In this document: positions 17,307-26,165 of the stretch, in pieces | Numbering within the stretch: position 1 is the stretch's first letter | Layout: every line of letters starts with the position of its first letter | Assembly (NCBI RefSeq): GCF_943371865.1 | Contig: NZ_CALRWL010000017.1 | Location: 41,157 to 105,156 of the forward strand | Reading direction: 5' to 3' | DNA length: 64,000 bases | From: Azorhizobium sp943371865 | GTDB taxonomy: Bacteria; Pseudomonadota; Alphaproteobacteria; Rhizobiales; Xanthobacteraceae | Notes under the pieces: generated by a model | The model's input: the letters and a program-made list of their open reading frames with translations, nothing else | The model's database searches: none | What the model was told of the DNA's origin: nothing | Position numbers and translations under genes: made by a program

Positions 17307-18034
17307 ACCAGAGGCGGCAGGCCAGGCCGTTCCACCATCCGGGTCTGCGCCGAGCCGATGAGCACGCAGGTGGCCATGTCGGCGATGGTGGCGTCCGCAT
17401 CGGCCAGGGTCGCCAGAGTGATGCGCTCGTCCGCCCGCCCGGCGGCGCGGCCGAAGATCACCGGCACGCTGCCCGGCAAGCTCTGGCGCAACAGCTCGAA
17501 CGCCGCGCCCAATTGCCAGGGCCGCGCCCGGCTGATGGGATTGTAGAGCGCGATGACGAAGCCCGCTTCGGCGGCGGCGGTGAGGCGCTTTTCCACCAGC
17601 GGCCAGGGCTTGAGATTGTCGGACAGCGACAGCGCGCAGAAATCATGGCCCAAGGGCGCCCCGATGCGCGCTGCCACCGCCAGCATCGCGGTGATGCCGG
17701 GGATGACTTCGAAATCCACGGTGCGGAAGGGGTCCGGCCCCTTCTCCATGGCCTCGCACACGGCAGCGGCCATGGCGAACACGCCGGCATCGCCACCGGA
17801 GACGACGCCCACCTTGGCCCCCGCCACCGCCCGCTCCAAGGCGGCGCTGGCCCGGTCGAGTTCCTCGCGATTGTCGGAGGCAAAACGGGCCTGGCCGGCG
17901 CGCACCGGCACCCGGTCCAGATAGGGGCCGTAGCCATAGAGCTCGTCGCAGGCGGCCAGCGCGTCCAGCGCCTGCGGCGTCATCTGGGCTGCGGCGCCGG
18001 GGCCGAGGCCGACCACGCACAAGCGCCCGCTCAC
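17282..18034 (-). CDS. cobJ: Precorrin-3B C17-methyltransferase (ring contraction)
   Basis: 250 residues. SAM-dependent C17 methylation coupled to ring contraction, giving precorrin-4. Signatures: GRLCVVGLGPGAAAQMTPQA, YGYGPYLDRV, VGVVSGGDAGVFAMAAAV, VIPGITAMLAVAARIGAPLG, HDFCALSLSDNLKPW and ALYNPISRARPWQL. ATG overlaps the cobI stop by four bases; the 3' end overlaps cobK on the other strand. Confidence 0.96.
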   Translation of the reverse strand: MSGRLCVVGLGPGAAAQMTPQALDALAACDELYGYGPYLDRVPVRAGQARFASDNREELDRASAALERAVAGAKVGVVSGGDAGVFAMAAAVCEAMEKGPDPFRTVDFEVIPGITAMLAVAARIGAPLGHDFCALSLSDNLKPWPLVEKRLTAAAEAGFVIALYNPISRARPWQLGAAFELLRQSLPGSVPVIFGRAAGRADERITLATLADADATIADMATCVLIGSAQTRMVERPGLPPLVYSPRSAP

Positions 18035-18765
18035 GCGGTGCCCTCCCAGCCGGGCACCAGCACGATGGCGAAATAGGGCGCCTTGTCGTCGGGGCGGTCG
18101 GCCAAAGGCATGACGAAGCCGTCGCTCATGGTGCCGCGCTCCGCATAGAGGGCGCGGGGCAGGCGACCGGCGGCGGCCAGTGCGCGGCGGATCTTGGGCA
18201 GATTGCGGCCCACCTTCATGATGACGGCGGCATCCGCCTGGGCGAGGCGGCGGGTGAGGTCCTCTTCGCTGAGTGTGCCGGGCAGCACCATCAGCACGTC
18301 GTCGCCCTGGGCGATGGGCGCGCCGGCCTGCGACCAGCAGCCGGACATGCCGGTGACGCCGGGAATGACCGTGGTGGGAAACCGATGGGCGAGCCGCACA
18401 TGCAGATGCATGTAGGAGCCATAGAACAAAGGATCGCCTTCGCTCAGCACCGCCACAGTGCGCCCGGCCATGAGATGCTCCGCCACCCGCGCGGCGGATT
18501 CGTCATAGAAGGCGCCGATGGCGAGGCGATAGGCGGCGTCGTGGCGATGGATTTCCGTCGTCACCGGATAGAGCAAAGGCAGTTCTTCCGCATCGGGGCG
18601 GAAGTGGGCGCAGGCGATGCCGCGGGCATGGCTGTTGTTGCCGGCCTTGGCGAAGTGGGCGATCACGTCCGCCGCGCCCAGCGCCCGCACCGCTTTCAGG
18701 GTCATCAGTTCCGGGTCGCCCGGCCCGACGCCCACGCCGATCAGCTGTCCGATGGCGGCGTTCAC
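18031..18765 (-). CDS. cobI: Precorrin-2 C20-methyltransferase
   Basis: 244 residues. Commits precorrin-2 to cobalamin by methylating C20. Signatures: GQLIGVGVGPGDPELMTLKA, VAVLSEGDPLFYGSYMHLHV and VIPGVTGMSGCWSQAGAPIA. Start is GTG at 18765 and its bases overlap the TGA of cobH (GTGA), giving coupled translation. A longer open frame upstream covers cobH in another frame and is not coding. Confidence 0.96.
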   Translation of the reverse strand: MNAAIGQLIGVGVGPGDPELMTLKAVRALGAADVIAHFAKAGNNSHARGIACAHFRPDAEELPLLYPVTTEIHRHDAAYRLAIGAFYDESAARVAEHLMAGRTVAVLSEGDPLFYGSYMHLHVRLAHRFPTTVIPGVTGMSGCWSQAGAPIAQGDDVLMVLPGTLSEEDLTRRLAQADAAVIMKVGRNLPKIRRALAAAGRLPRALYAERGTMSDGFVMPLADRPDDKAPYFAIVLVPGWEGTA

Positions 18766-19400
18766 AGGCCGGCCCTCGCCAAGGCATTGATGGCGGCGGC
18801 GGTGATGGCGCTGCCGCCCAGCCGGCCACGCACGATGGCGAACGGGATGCCGCGGGAATCCTCCGCCAGCGCATCCTTGGATTCCGCCGCGCCCACGAAG
18901 CCCACCGGCATGCCGAGGATGGCGGCGGGGCGCGGGGCGCCCGCATCCAGCATCTCCAGCAGATGGAACAGAGCGGTGGGCGCATTGCCGATGGCCACCA
19001 CCGCGCCGGCCAGATGCTCGGGCCACAAGTCGAGGGCGGCGGCCGAGCGTGTGGTGCCGGTTTGCGCCGCCAGCTCCGGCACGCGGGGATCGCGCAAGGT
19101 GCAGATCACCTGGTTCTTGGCGGGAAGACGGGCATGGGTGACGCCATGGGCCACCATCTGCGCGTCGCACAGGATCGGCGCGCCCGCTTCCAGGGCGCCG
19201 CGGGCCGCCTCCACGAAGCCGGGGCCGAACACGAAGTCGCGGGCCGCCTCCACCAGCCCGCAGGCATGGATCATGCGCACCGCCAGATCCGCCTCGGCGG
19301 GGGAGAAGCGCGACAGGTCCGCCTCGGCGCGGATGATGGCGAAGGAGCGCTCATAGATGGCGGTGCCGTCGCGCACATAATCGAACACAGGCGCGCTCAC
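18762..19400 (-). CDS. cobH: Precorrin-8X methylmutase
   Basis: 212 residues. Moves the methyl group from C11 to C12, giving hydrogenobyrinate; no cofactor is needed. Signatures: YVRDGTAIYERSFAIIRAEA, ADLAVRMIHACGLVEAA, ILCDAQMVAHGVTHARLP (with the catalytic His of this family) and ILGMPVGFVGAAESKDAL. The ATG overlaps the cobG stop by four bases. Confidence 0.96.
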   Translation of the reverse strand: MSAPVFDYVRDGTAIYERSFAIIRAEADLSRFSPAEADLAVRMIHACGLVEAARDFVFGPGFVEAARGALEAGAPILCDAQMVAHGVTHARLPAKNQVICTLRDPRVPELAAQTGTTRSAAALDLWPEHLAGAVVAIGNAPTALFHLLEMLDAGAPRPAAILGMPVGFVGAAESKDALAEDSRGIPFAIVRGRLGGSAITAAAINALARAGL

Positions 19401-20929
19401 GGGGCAGACTCCAACACGGCGAACTCCAACAGCGCCGGCCCCGGTGCATCCGGGGGCGACAAACGGGTCAAGGCCTCGGCGCTGGTCTCGCCGGGCCGCC
19501 GCGCGGCGGCGAGGGCCGCGGCGAAGCGGGCGAGGGTGGGCAACAGCGCGGCGACCGTCTGGATCGGCTGCGTTGCGTCGCCCGCTTTGCCCTCTCGCAC
19601 GAGCGCGACCGTCTTGTCCATGGCATCGGGCGCAACGCCCACCAGGGTCAGGGCCGCCGTGGCGGGGTGGGCGCAGCCCTTGGGGCAGCCGGAGACATGC
19701 ACCTCCAGCGAGCCATCGAGGATGGGTGCGAGGGTGGCCGCCACCTCCGGCGCCAGGGTGCGGGCGGGGATATGAGCCGAGGCGCAGGCCGGGGCGCCGG
19801 CACAGGCGGCGACGAACCGGCGGGGGTCGTCCGCCTCGGTCAGGAAGCCGAGGGCGGCTGCGGCGGCACGCAGCTCCGCCGCGCCGGTCGGGGTGAGATG
19901 GGTCGCCAGCAGCACCCGCCCCGGCGCGGGGCGCAGATCGCGGGCGCCCGCCGCCTGGGCCGCGGCCACCAGGGTTTTCAGCGTGGCGGCATCCCCATGG
20001 CCGAACGGCAGGCCGATGCCGAGGGCCACCGTGCCGTCCGCCAGGGGGAAACTGGCGATGGGGGCGGGGGCCGGGTGTGGCTCAGAGGGGGGCAGGGCGG
20101 TCGCGGGTGCTGTCTTTGAGGAAGGTGTGGCGGATATGGCTGGCGCGCTCTGGGGGGCGGTCTCTTCCCCGTTCGGCGGCGCCATCGCACGCTGATGCCG
20201 AAGCGTCTGCAGGTCGGTGGTGCGCAGGACATCCGTCATCCGCGCGGTCGGACCGAGCTGCGCCAGCTGCTCCAGCAAATCCGCCACCACGGCGACGAGG
20301 CGCCCCTCCGGCAGGCTGCCGAGGGCGCGGGCGGTGGCGGCATCTCCGGCGAGGGCGATGGCCCATCGGGCCGGTTCAGACGTTTCGGCGGGCGGCGCTA
20401 TCTCGTTCGGGGCTCCGCCGCTTGCTCCGAGAGGCGAGGCGGCGTCGGCCTCCGCAATCCACCGCGTCAGGCGGATGTCGGCCTTGAGGGCGGCCAGAGA
20501 GATGGCCCCACCATCATCGATCACCACAGAGACCTTCGGCCCCAGCCGCACCGCGAATCCGGAAATGGCCGCGCGAATCTCCGCTGCCAGCCGGCGCGCA
20601 TCGCTCGCCGCGCCGGCTTCCAGCCCAGCCAAGGGCGAGACATCCAGCGGCACACCCTCGCGGGCGGCAATGCCCAGCCGGTTCACGGCATCGTTGAGCG
20701 GGCCGACGGTTTCCGCACGCAGGCCGCGAAGTTGCAGGCTGCCGCGGGCGGTCACTTCCAATATGCCGTTGCCGAACGCCAGCGCCGCATCGCACAGGCC
20801 GACCAACGCCTCCGGTGACAGCGCGCCATCCACCGGCACCAGGCGCACCAGCAGGCCGTCGCCGGTGGCCATGGGGGCGGTCAGTGCCGGGCAGGCGCCG
20901 CGACGGGAAGGAGGCACCACGGCGGTCAT
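19397..20929 (-). CDS. cobG: Precorrin-3B synthase
   Basis: 510 residues. O2-dependent Fe-S monooxygenase that hydroxylates C20 and forms the gamma-lactone; this gene marks the aerobic route. It resembles a nitrite/sulfite reductase half-molecule. The cluster ligands CAGAPAC (376-382) and CPKGC (415-419) are intact, and VTARGSLQLRGL matches the ferrodoxin-like half. Between the halves lies a Pro/Ala/Ser-rich linker at about residues 250-293 with no conserved sequence, which helps make the protein longer than usual. The ATG overlaps the cobN stop. Confidence 0.95.
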   Translation of the reverse strand: MTAVVPPSRRGACPALTAPMATGDGLLVRLVPVDGALSPEALVGLCDAALAFGNGILEVTARGSLQLRGLRAETVGPLNDAVNRLGIAAREGVPLDVSPLAGLEAGAASDARRLAAEIRAAISGFAVRLGPKVSVVIDDGGAISLAALKADIRLTRWIAEADAASPLGASGGAPNEIAPPAETSEPARWAIALAGDAATARALGSLPEGRLVAVVADLLEQLAQLGPTARMTDVLRTTDLQTLRHQRAMAPPNGEETAPQSAPAISATPSSKTAPATALPPSEPHPAPAPIASFPLADGTVALGIGLPFGHGDAATLKTLVAAAQAAGARDLRPAPGRVLLATHLTPTGAAELRAAAAALGFLTEADDPRRFVAACAGAPACASAHIPARTLAPEVAATLAPILDGSLEVHVSGCPKGCAHPATAALTLVGVAPDAMDKTVALVREGKAGDATQPIQTVAALLPTLARFAAALAAARRPGETSAEALTRLSPPDAPGPALLEFAVLESAP

Positions 20930-23900
20930 TCGGCCGCCTCCGCCCGCAGAGCGGCGAGATCCGCATCGATGTCATTGCGCCGGGCATGCCAGAGGCCGCG
21001 CCGGCGGGCGTCGGCGAAGCGGGCGGCCATGGCGGCGGCGGCCTTGGGGTTCTGGTCCATCAGGAAGGCGCGGACTTCCTCATCGCCCAGATAGGCGGCA
21101 TGGAGGGCATCCAGCAGCGAGGGGTCCACGCGCCCGGTGGTCTCGGCGAACGCCACCAGCCGGTCCACCGTCTCCAGCAGTTCCGAGGCGCCGCGTGGCC
21201 CGTGGCGCATCTGGCCGGCGATGAACACCTTGGACACCCGGCCATGGACGATCCGCGCCAGAGCGGTGGCCAGATCCCGCGCCTTGGGGCGGGCGGGATC
21301 GCTGGTGTCCAGCACGATCAGGTCCACATTTCGGCCCAGCGCCTGAGCCGCCGCGGCGAACCCGCCGATGAAGGCGTTGTCCGCGCCGCCGTCCAGCAGG
21401 TCGCGGGCGGGATCATCGGCCCCATGCAGCAGGGCATCGGCGGTGGAGACCCGCGTGGCGAAGGCGCCGGGGGCGGGCCGCGCCGCCCCGTCCGCGCCGC
21501 CATAGCTGTGGGAGGTATGGTCGAGATAAAGCTGGCCGAGGGTGGCGCGCTCGGTGAAGGCGCCCCGCGCCAGATGGTCCTCGATGCCGGAGCCATAGGC
21601 CCCCGGCGCGGCGCCGAAGATGCGGGCGGGGTCCGCCTCCTGGCGCTGGGCGAGCGGGTTGTCGTCGCCTTCATCGGGACGGGCGGCGACCGCGCGGGTG
21701 GCCGCATCCAGAAGGGACACTTGCGCCGGGAAGATGTCGCGGAACAGGCCGGAAATGCGCCATGTGACATCCACGCGGGGACGCCCCAGAACCGCCGGCG
21801 GCAACACCTCGATACCCGTCACCCGGCCGCTGGATGGATCCCATTGCGGTCGGCAGCCCATGAGGCTCAGCCCCTGGGCGATCTCCTCGCCCCCCGTGCG
21901 CAAGGTGGCGCTGCCCCACAGATCGATCACCACGGCGCGGGGATAATCGCCATGCTCCTGGAGATAGCTGCGGATCACTTCGTCGGCGGCGAGGCGCCCC
22001 AGATCCAGCGCTGTGGGGGTGGGGATGGCGCGGGGGTCGGCGGTGAACAAATTGCGGCCCGTGGGCAGCACGTCCCGCCGCCCCCGGGCGGGCGCCCCGG
22101 CGGGACCGGCGGGAATGTGGCGGCCGTCCAAAGCGCTGAGCAGGGCCGCGCGCTCGGCTTCGCCGCTGAGGCGGCGCATGGCGTCGCCACTGTCGGCAGC
22201 GCCATAAATGTGCAGGCCGTCCTTCACCGCCATGTCCTTGACATCGCAGAGCCAGGCATCGATGCGGCGCAGGGCCTGGTCGGGGTCCGCATCGGCGGGA
22301 ACGCCCGCCACGGTGGCAAGGCCGGTCTCGGCGGCGGTGTCGACGATCAGCCGGGCGAGGCGCTCGCGTCGGCGGCGGTCGAGGCCGTCGGCCTGGGCAT
22401 ATTCATCCACCAGCCGCTCCAGGCGCTGCTCGGCTTCGCTGAGGCCGGCGCCGGCCAAAGGCGGCGGCAGATGGCCCAAGGTGACCGCCGCGATGCGGCG
22501 CTTGGCCTGGGCGGCTTCGCCCGGATTGGAGACGATGAAGGGATAGATCACCGGCAGCGCCCCCAGCACCGCCTGCGGGAAGCAGGCGGGGGTCAGCGCC
22601 ACGGTCTTGCCCGGCAGCCATTCCAGGGTGCCGTGGGCGCCCATATGCACAAGAGCATGGGCATCGAACGCCTGCCTGAGCCAGAAGCCGAACGCCAGCA
22701 GAGCGTGGCGCGGCGGCAAGGCGGGGTCGTGATAATCGGCGCGCCGGTCCAGCGCCGCGCCCCGCTCCGGCGCCAGCGCCACCAAAGCGTTGCCGAAGCG
22801 GGTGGCGCGGAAGACGAAGGCGCCGTCCTGAAGTTGCGTGTCGGCCTCCGGCGGCCCCCAGGCGGCGTGGATGGCGGCTTGGGTTGCTTCGGGCAAGGTG
22901 GCGAGGGCGGCGCGATAGGCCGCCAGCGGATAGATGGCGGTTTCTGTATCCAGGCACTCCAGGAGGTCGCGCGCATCGGCGGGGGCCTGGGGCACGGCAT
23001 AGCCCTCGCTCGCCAGGGTCTCCAGCAGGGTGCGCACGCTCTCGGGCACGTCGAGGCCCACCGCATAGCCGGTGCGGCCGGGGGCACCGGGATAGTCCGG
23101 CATCAATATCGCCAGCCGGCGTTCCGCCTTGGGCGTGCGGGCCAGGCGCACCAAAGCCGCCGCGCGCGCCGCCACCTGGGCGATGCCGTCCGCCTCGGGA
23201 CGGTTGAAGGCGGCGCTGAAGGCCAGCTCCGCATCCAGCGGCGCCAAGTCCTTGAACGAGATCGCGCCCGCCAGCACCCGCCCGTCCAGTTCGGGCAGCA
23301 CCACATGCATGGCCAGATCCGCAGCCGCCAAGCCCCGCGCATTCTCGCTCCAGGCGGCATGCGCGGTGGTGGCGGGCACCACTTGCAGCACCGGCGGACC
23401 GCCGGGGGCGAACAGATCGTCGCCGTCTCCGGCCGCGAAGGCGGTGGCGGTGAGGATGATGTCGGGGGCGATGTCGGCGATGGCCGCGCGCACAAAGCCC
23501 CGCGAGGCGGGATCCTTCAGGCTGGTGAGGAAGATCGGCACCGGGGTCAGCCCCTGGGCGCACAGGGCGCCGCAGAGGGCATCGATGGGCGCCACATCGC
23601 CCGCCAGCCACATGGAGCGGTAGAACAGCAGCAAGGCGCGGGGGCGGCTGGGTGCTGCAATGGAAACAGGAGAAGGGGCGTGGTGTGGGTTGGTGGGCGT
23701 TTCACCCCCCTCCCCAGCCCTCCCCCGCAAGGAGGGAGGGGGCGCGTGGCGTGGGGTGGAGAGGGCAGGCTCTTCTGCGCCGATCAATGCAGCTGCGCCC
23801 GACGAATCGCGCGCGCCGCGCTCCCCGATTTCACCCTCTCCCGCCTGCGGGGGAGGGCAGGGAGGGGGCGCCGCGCGCAGCGCGGGGGCGGGCGCGACAT

Positions 23901-25095
23901 TGGCGGATGGTGCGTCGGTGGCGGGCGCTCTGCCCCCTCCCCAACCCTCCCCCGCAAGCGGGAGAGGGGGCGTGCCGCGCGGGGGTGTGGGAGCGGTGTC
24001 CGCAGTCGCGCTAGGCGCGGGAGAACAGACCGTGGTTTCAGCCTGGGCAGCGATTCGGGCCGGGTTTGATCCGGCCGCGTTCTCCGCGTCCGGAGGCGCG
24101 GTCCCATCCTGGGACAGGGGGCACGCCTCCGAGGTCGCCTCCGATGCGATGGCCTCCATCGTCGCGGCGGACGGGGGAGAACAGACCGTGGCTTCAGCGT
24201 CGGCAGTGATTCGGGCCGGGTTTGATCCGGTCACGTTCTCCACGTCCGCAGGGCCGGTCCCGTTCTGGGACACGGGGCACGCATCCGACGCGGCAGGCGA
24301 TGGGAGGGCGTCCGGCGTCTCGCCCGGGGCGAGAGAACAGACGGTGGTTTCGGCTTGGGCAGCGATTCGGACCGGGTTTGATCCGGTCGCGTTCTCTGTG
24401 TCCGCAGGCGCGGTCCTGTTCTGAGACTGGGGGCAGGCGGCAGCGGATCCCGCGCCGTTGGTGGCAAGCCGGCTGGCACCGGCCCGAGAAACGCCATGCG
24501 CCCCATCCGGTGCCCGCAGCACCGCCGCGCGATCCACCGCGCCGGTGCCAGGCCGATAGAAGGCGGCAGGCGGCACCGGGGCGGGCGGCGCGGGGTCGCC
24601 CGCATCGCGGCCCGCCAGCCGCGCCACATGCCGCAGCAGGGCGCCCATATTGTCCGGTCCGCCTTGGCGGAAATAGCTCAGCAGGGCGGCCAATTCGTCC
24701 GTAGGCAGGGTGGAGAGATCGGCGAGGCGGGGATCGTCCTGGTCCTCGCCCGGCAGCAGCGCGAGCTTCAGGCCCTCCTGCCGGGCCATGTCCGCGAGAC
24801 GCTCGGCGCCATAGCGCCACCACTCCAGCCCGCCGAGCATCCGCACCAGGATCACCTTGGCGTTGCGCGCCGAGCGGTCGATCCACAAATCCACCGACAT
24901 GGGATGGCGCAGGTCTTTCAGTCGAACCAGGCGCAAGCTCGGGAACTGCGCCGACCCCTGCCGCCACGCTGCGGCAAGCGACAGGAGATCGCTGTCGGTG
25001 AAGGACAGCACCAGCACGTCAGCCGGAGGCAGGCGGAGATCGATGGGCTCCGCCAGATCCTCGATGGTGGCCGATGTGCTGGCGAGAATGTGCAT
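20926..25095 (-). CDS. cobN: Cobaltochelatase subunit CobN with repeat-rich insertion
   Basis: 1389 residues, about 110 more than the usual CobN near 1275. Large subunit that binds hydrogenobyrinate a,c-diamide and inserts cobalt with CobS and CobT (not in the window). Conserved stretches include EWWRYGAERL, LLLFYRSMWLAGDVAPIDAL, LTPVPIFLTSLKDPASRGF, LVHMGAHGTLEWLPGKTVAL, VIYPFIVSNPGEAAQAKRR and AYLGDEEVRAFLMDQNPKAA. Residues about 196-483 are not CobN-like: three 52-residue tandem repeats (221-376) and a Pro/Gly-rich part with REP-like DNA. The frame stays open, and the reading resumes exactly at the FYR motif. Coding ends by overlapping cobG. Confidence 0.95.
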   Translation of the reverse strand: MHILASTSATIEDLAEPIDLRLPPADVLVLSFTDSDLLSLAAAWRQGSAQFPSLRLVRLKDLRHPMSVDLWIDRSARNAKVILVRMLGGLEWWRYGAERLADMARQEGLKLALLPGEDQDDPRLADLSTLPTDELAALLSYFRQGGPDNMGALLRHVARLAGRDAGDPAPPAPVPPAAFYRPGTGAVDRAAVLRAPDGAHGVSRAGASRLATNGAGSAAACPQSQNRTAPADTENATGSNPVRIAAQAETTVCSLAPGETPDALPSPAASDACPVSQNGTGPADVENVTGSNPARITADAEATVCSPPSAATMEAIASEATSEACPLSQDGTAPPDAENAAGSNPARIAAQAETTVCSPAPSATADTAPTPPRGTPPLPLAGEGWGGGRAPATDAPSANVAPAPALRAAPPPCPPPQAGEGEIGERGARDSSGAAALIGAEEPALSTPRHAPPPSLRGRAGEGGETPTNPHHAPSPVSIAAPSRPRALLLFYRSMWLAGDVAPIDALCGALCAQGLTPVPIFLTSLKDPASRGFVRAAIADIAPDIILTATAFAAGDGDDLFAPGGPPVLQVVPATTAHAAWSENARGLAAADLAMHVVLPELDGRVLAGAISFKDLAPLDAELAFSAAFNRPEADGIAQVAARAAALVRLARTPKAERRLAILMPDYPGAPGRTGYAVGLDVPESVRTLLETLASEGYAVPQAPADARDLLECLDTETAIYPLAAYRAALATLPEATQAAIHAAWGPPEADTQLQDGAFVFRATRFGNALVALAPERGAALDRRADYHDPALPPRHALLAFGFWLRQAFDAHALVHMGAHGTLEWLPGKTVALTPACFPQAVLGALPVIYPFIVSNPGEAAQAKRRIAAVTLGHLPPPLAGAGLSEAEQRLERLVDEYAQADGLDRRRRERLARLIVDTAAETGLATVAGVPADADPDQALRRIDAWLCDVKDMAVKDGLHIYGAADSGDAMRRLSGEAERAALLSALDGRHIPAGPAGAPARGRRDVLPTGRNLFTADPRAIPTPTALDLGRLAADEVIRSYLQEHGDYPRAVVIDLWGSATLRTGGEEIAQGLSLMGCRPQWDPSSGRVTGIEVLPPAVLGRPRVDVTWRISGLFRDIFPAQVSLLDAATRAVAARPDEGDDNPLAQRQEADPARIFGAAPGAYGSGIEDHLARGAFTERATLGQLYLDHTSHSYGGADGAARPAPGAFATRVSTADALLHGADDPARDLLDGGADNAFIGGFAAAAQALGRNVDLIVLDTSDPARPKARDLATALARIVHGRVSKVFIAGQMRHGPRGASELLETVDRLVAFAETTGRVDPSLLDALHAAYLGDEEVRAFLMDQNPKAAAAMAARFADARRRGLWHARRNDIDADLAALRAEAAE
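23702..23744 (+). repeat. REP-like palindromic element, copy 1, inside cobN
   Basis: CCCTCCCC..CCCTCCCCCGCAAGGAGGGAGGG type palindrome. Related copies lie at 23829-23870 (opposite orientation) and 23930-23972 (same orientation). From memory, similar C-rich/G-rich palindromes are common between genes in alphaproteobacterial genomes. Here it is translated as part of CobN. Confidence 0.7.
23829..23870 (-). repeat. REP-like palindromic element, copy 2 (inverted), inside cobN
   Basis: CCCTCTCCCGCCTGCGGGGG followed by AGGGCAGGGAGGGGG. It matches the reverse complement of the copy at 23930-23972, so the three copies alternate in orientation as in BIME-type arrays. Confidence 0.7.
23930..23972 (+). 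repeat. REP-like palindromic element, copy 3, inside cobN
   Basis: CCCTCCCCAACCCTCCCCCG followed by CAAGCGGGAGAGGGGG. The inner CTCCCCCGCAAGCGGGAG forms a hairpin. In the CobN reading frame it gives PPLPLAGEGWGGG. It touches the end of the third 52-codon repeat. Confidence 0.75.
23968..24435 (-). repeat. Three tandem 156-bp (52-codon) repeats inside cobN
   Basis: Units begin at cobN residues 221, 273 and 325, each with CPxSQ followed by an ENxxGSNP block, RIxAxAExTVCS and then a variable part; the last unit grades into the next element. On the plus strand the shared GAGAACAGAC start recurs at 24021, 24177 and (as GAGAACAGAC with one change further on) 24333, exactly 156 bp apart. Each unit holds small palindromes such as CCGG-N7-CCGG and GTCCC-N5-GGGAC. 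The units differ by scattered substitutions, so the array is not brand new. Confidence 0.9.
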
Positions 25096-25098
25096 GGA

Positions 25099-26139
25099 TC
25101 AGCCCAGCAAGGCCCGTTCCACGGCGGCGCGGTCGAAGCCCTTCAGCCCGATCACCACCAGCGCGCCGGCGCGGGTTTCGTCCGAGCGCCAGGGGCGGTC
25201 GAAATGGTGCGAGACGCGGGGGCCGACGCCCTGCACCAGCAGCCGCAGCGGCTTGCCGGAGACGGCGGCAAAGCCCTTCACCCGCAGCACGTCGGGCGCC
25301 TCGGCGGCGGCGGAGACGCGGGCGGCCAGCGCCACCGGGTCGGCGATCTCGGGCAAGGTCACGACAAAGCTGTCGAAATCGTCGTGGTCGTGGTCCAGTT
25401 CGTCGTCATGATGGGTCTTGCGGGCGTCGATCTGGTCCTCGGTGCCGACGCCGAGGCCGAGCATGACGCTGGCATCCACCTTGCCGCCGGTGGCGCGGAT
25501 CACGCTCACCGCGCGGGGCAAAGCGGCGGCGACCATGGTGCCGGCCTTGTCGGCGGCGGCGGCATCCATCAGGTCGGACTTGGAGATGATGACGAGATCG
25601 GCGCAGGCGATCTGGTCCTCGAACACCTCTTCCACGGGATCGTCATGGTCCAGGCTGTCATCGGCGGCGCGCTGGGCGGCCAAGGCGTCGAGGTCATGGG
25701 CGACGCGGCCGGCGGCCAGCGCCGGGCCGTCCACCACCGCCACCACGCCGTCCACGGTCACCCGGCTCTTGATGGCGGGCCACTGGAAGGCCTGCACGAG
25801 GGGCTTGGGCAGCGCGAGGCCCGAGGTCTCGATCAGGATGTGGTCGACGCCGCGGGACAGGATGAGATCCAGCGCCGGCACAAAGTCGTCGGCGACCGTG
25901 CAGCACAGGCAGCCGTTGGACAGTTCGACGATATTGTCCTCCGGGCAGGCCTCGATGCCGCAACCTTTGAGGATCTCGCCATCGATGCCCACATCGCCGA
26001 ACTCATTGACGATCACCGCCAGGCGCTTGCCGTTGGCATTTTCCAGCAGGTGGCGGATCAGCGTGGTCTTCCCCGCCCCCAGAAATCCGGTGACGATGGT
26101 GCAGGGAATGCGGGCGAGGGACGGGGCGGGAGAGGTCAT
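25099..26139 (-). CDS. cobW: Cobalamin biosynthesis GTPase CobW
   Basis: 346 residues. COG0523-family GTPase thought to deliver cobalt to the chelatase. Motifs: IVTGFLGAGKTTLIRHLLE (Walker A), the metal-binding SNGCLCCTVADDFVP (CxCC), DHILIETSGLALPKPLVQAF and ISKSDLMD (guanine-specificity). A His/Asp-rich stretch (HHDDELDHDHDDFDSF) before the C-terminal domain could also bind metal. It lies 3 bp upstream of cobN and 26 bp after the DUF1636 gene, under the B12 riboswitch. Confidence 0.95.
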   Translation of the reverse strand: MTSPAPSLARIPCTIVTGFLGAGKTTLIRHLLENANGKRLAVIVNEFGDVGIDGEILKGCGIEACPEDNIVELSNGCLCCTVADDFVPALDLILSRGVDHILIETSGLALPKPLVQAFQWPAIKSRVTVDGVVAVVDGPALAAGRVAHDLDALAAQRAADDSLDHDDPVEEVFEDQIACADLVIISKSDLMDAAAADKAGTMVAAALPRAVSVIRATGGKVDASVMLGLGVGTEDQIDARKTHHDDELDHDHDDFDSFVVTLPEIADPVALAARVSAAAEAPDVLRVKGFAAVSGKPLRLLVQGVGPRVSHHFDRPWRSDETRAGALVVIGLKGFDRAAVERALLG

Positions 26140-26165
26140 GAAAGCTCCGGGAGAAAATTGGGAAT

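Noticed and set aside
20815..24069. 1084-codon plus-strand open frame
   Set aside because: It lies antisense to cobN, has no domain and Gly/Arg/His-rich composition typical of high-GC shadow frames.
23700..24440. CRISPR array
   Set aside because: The 156-bp units are similar throughout their length and lack short identical repeats with unique spacers.
23647..24510. Insertion sequence or frameshifted pseudogene in cobN
   Set aside because: No transposase, terminal repeats or stop codon; the frame is open through the whole insert and CobN resumes correctly.
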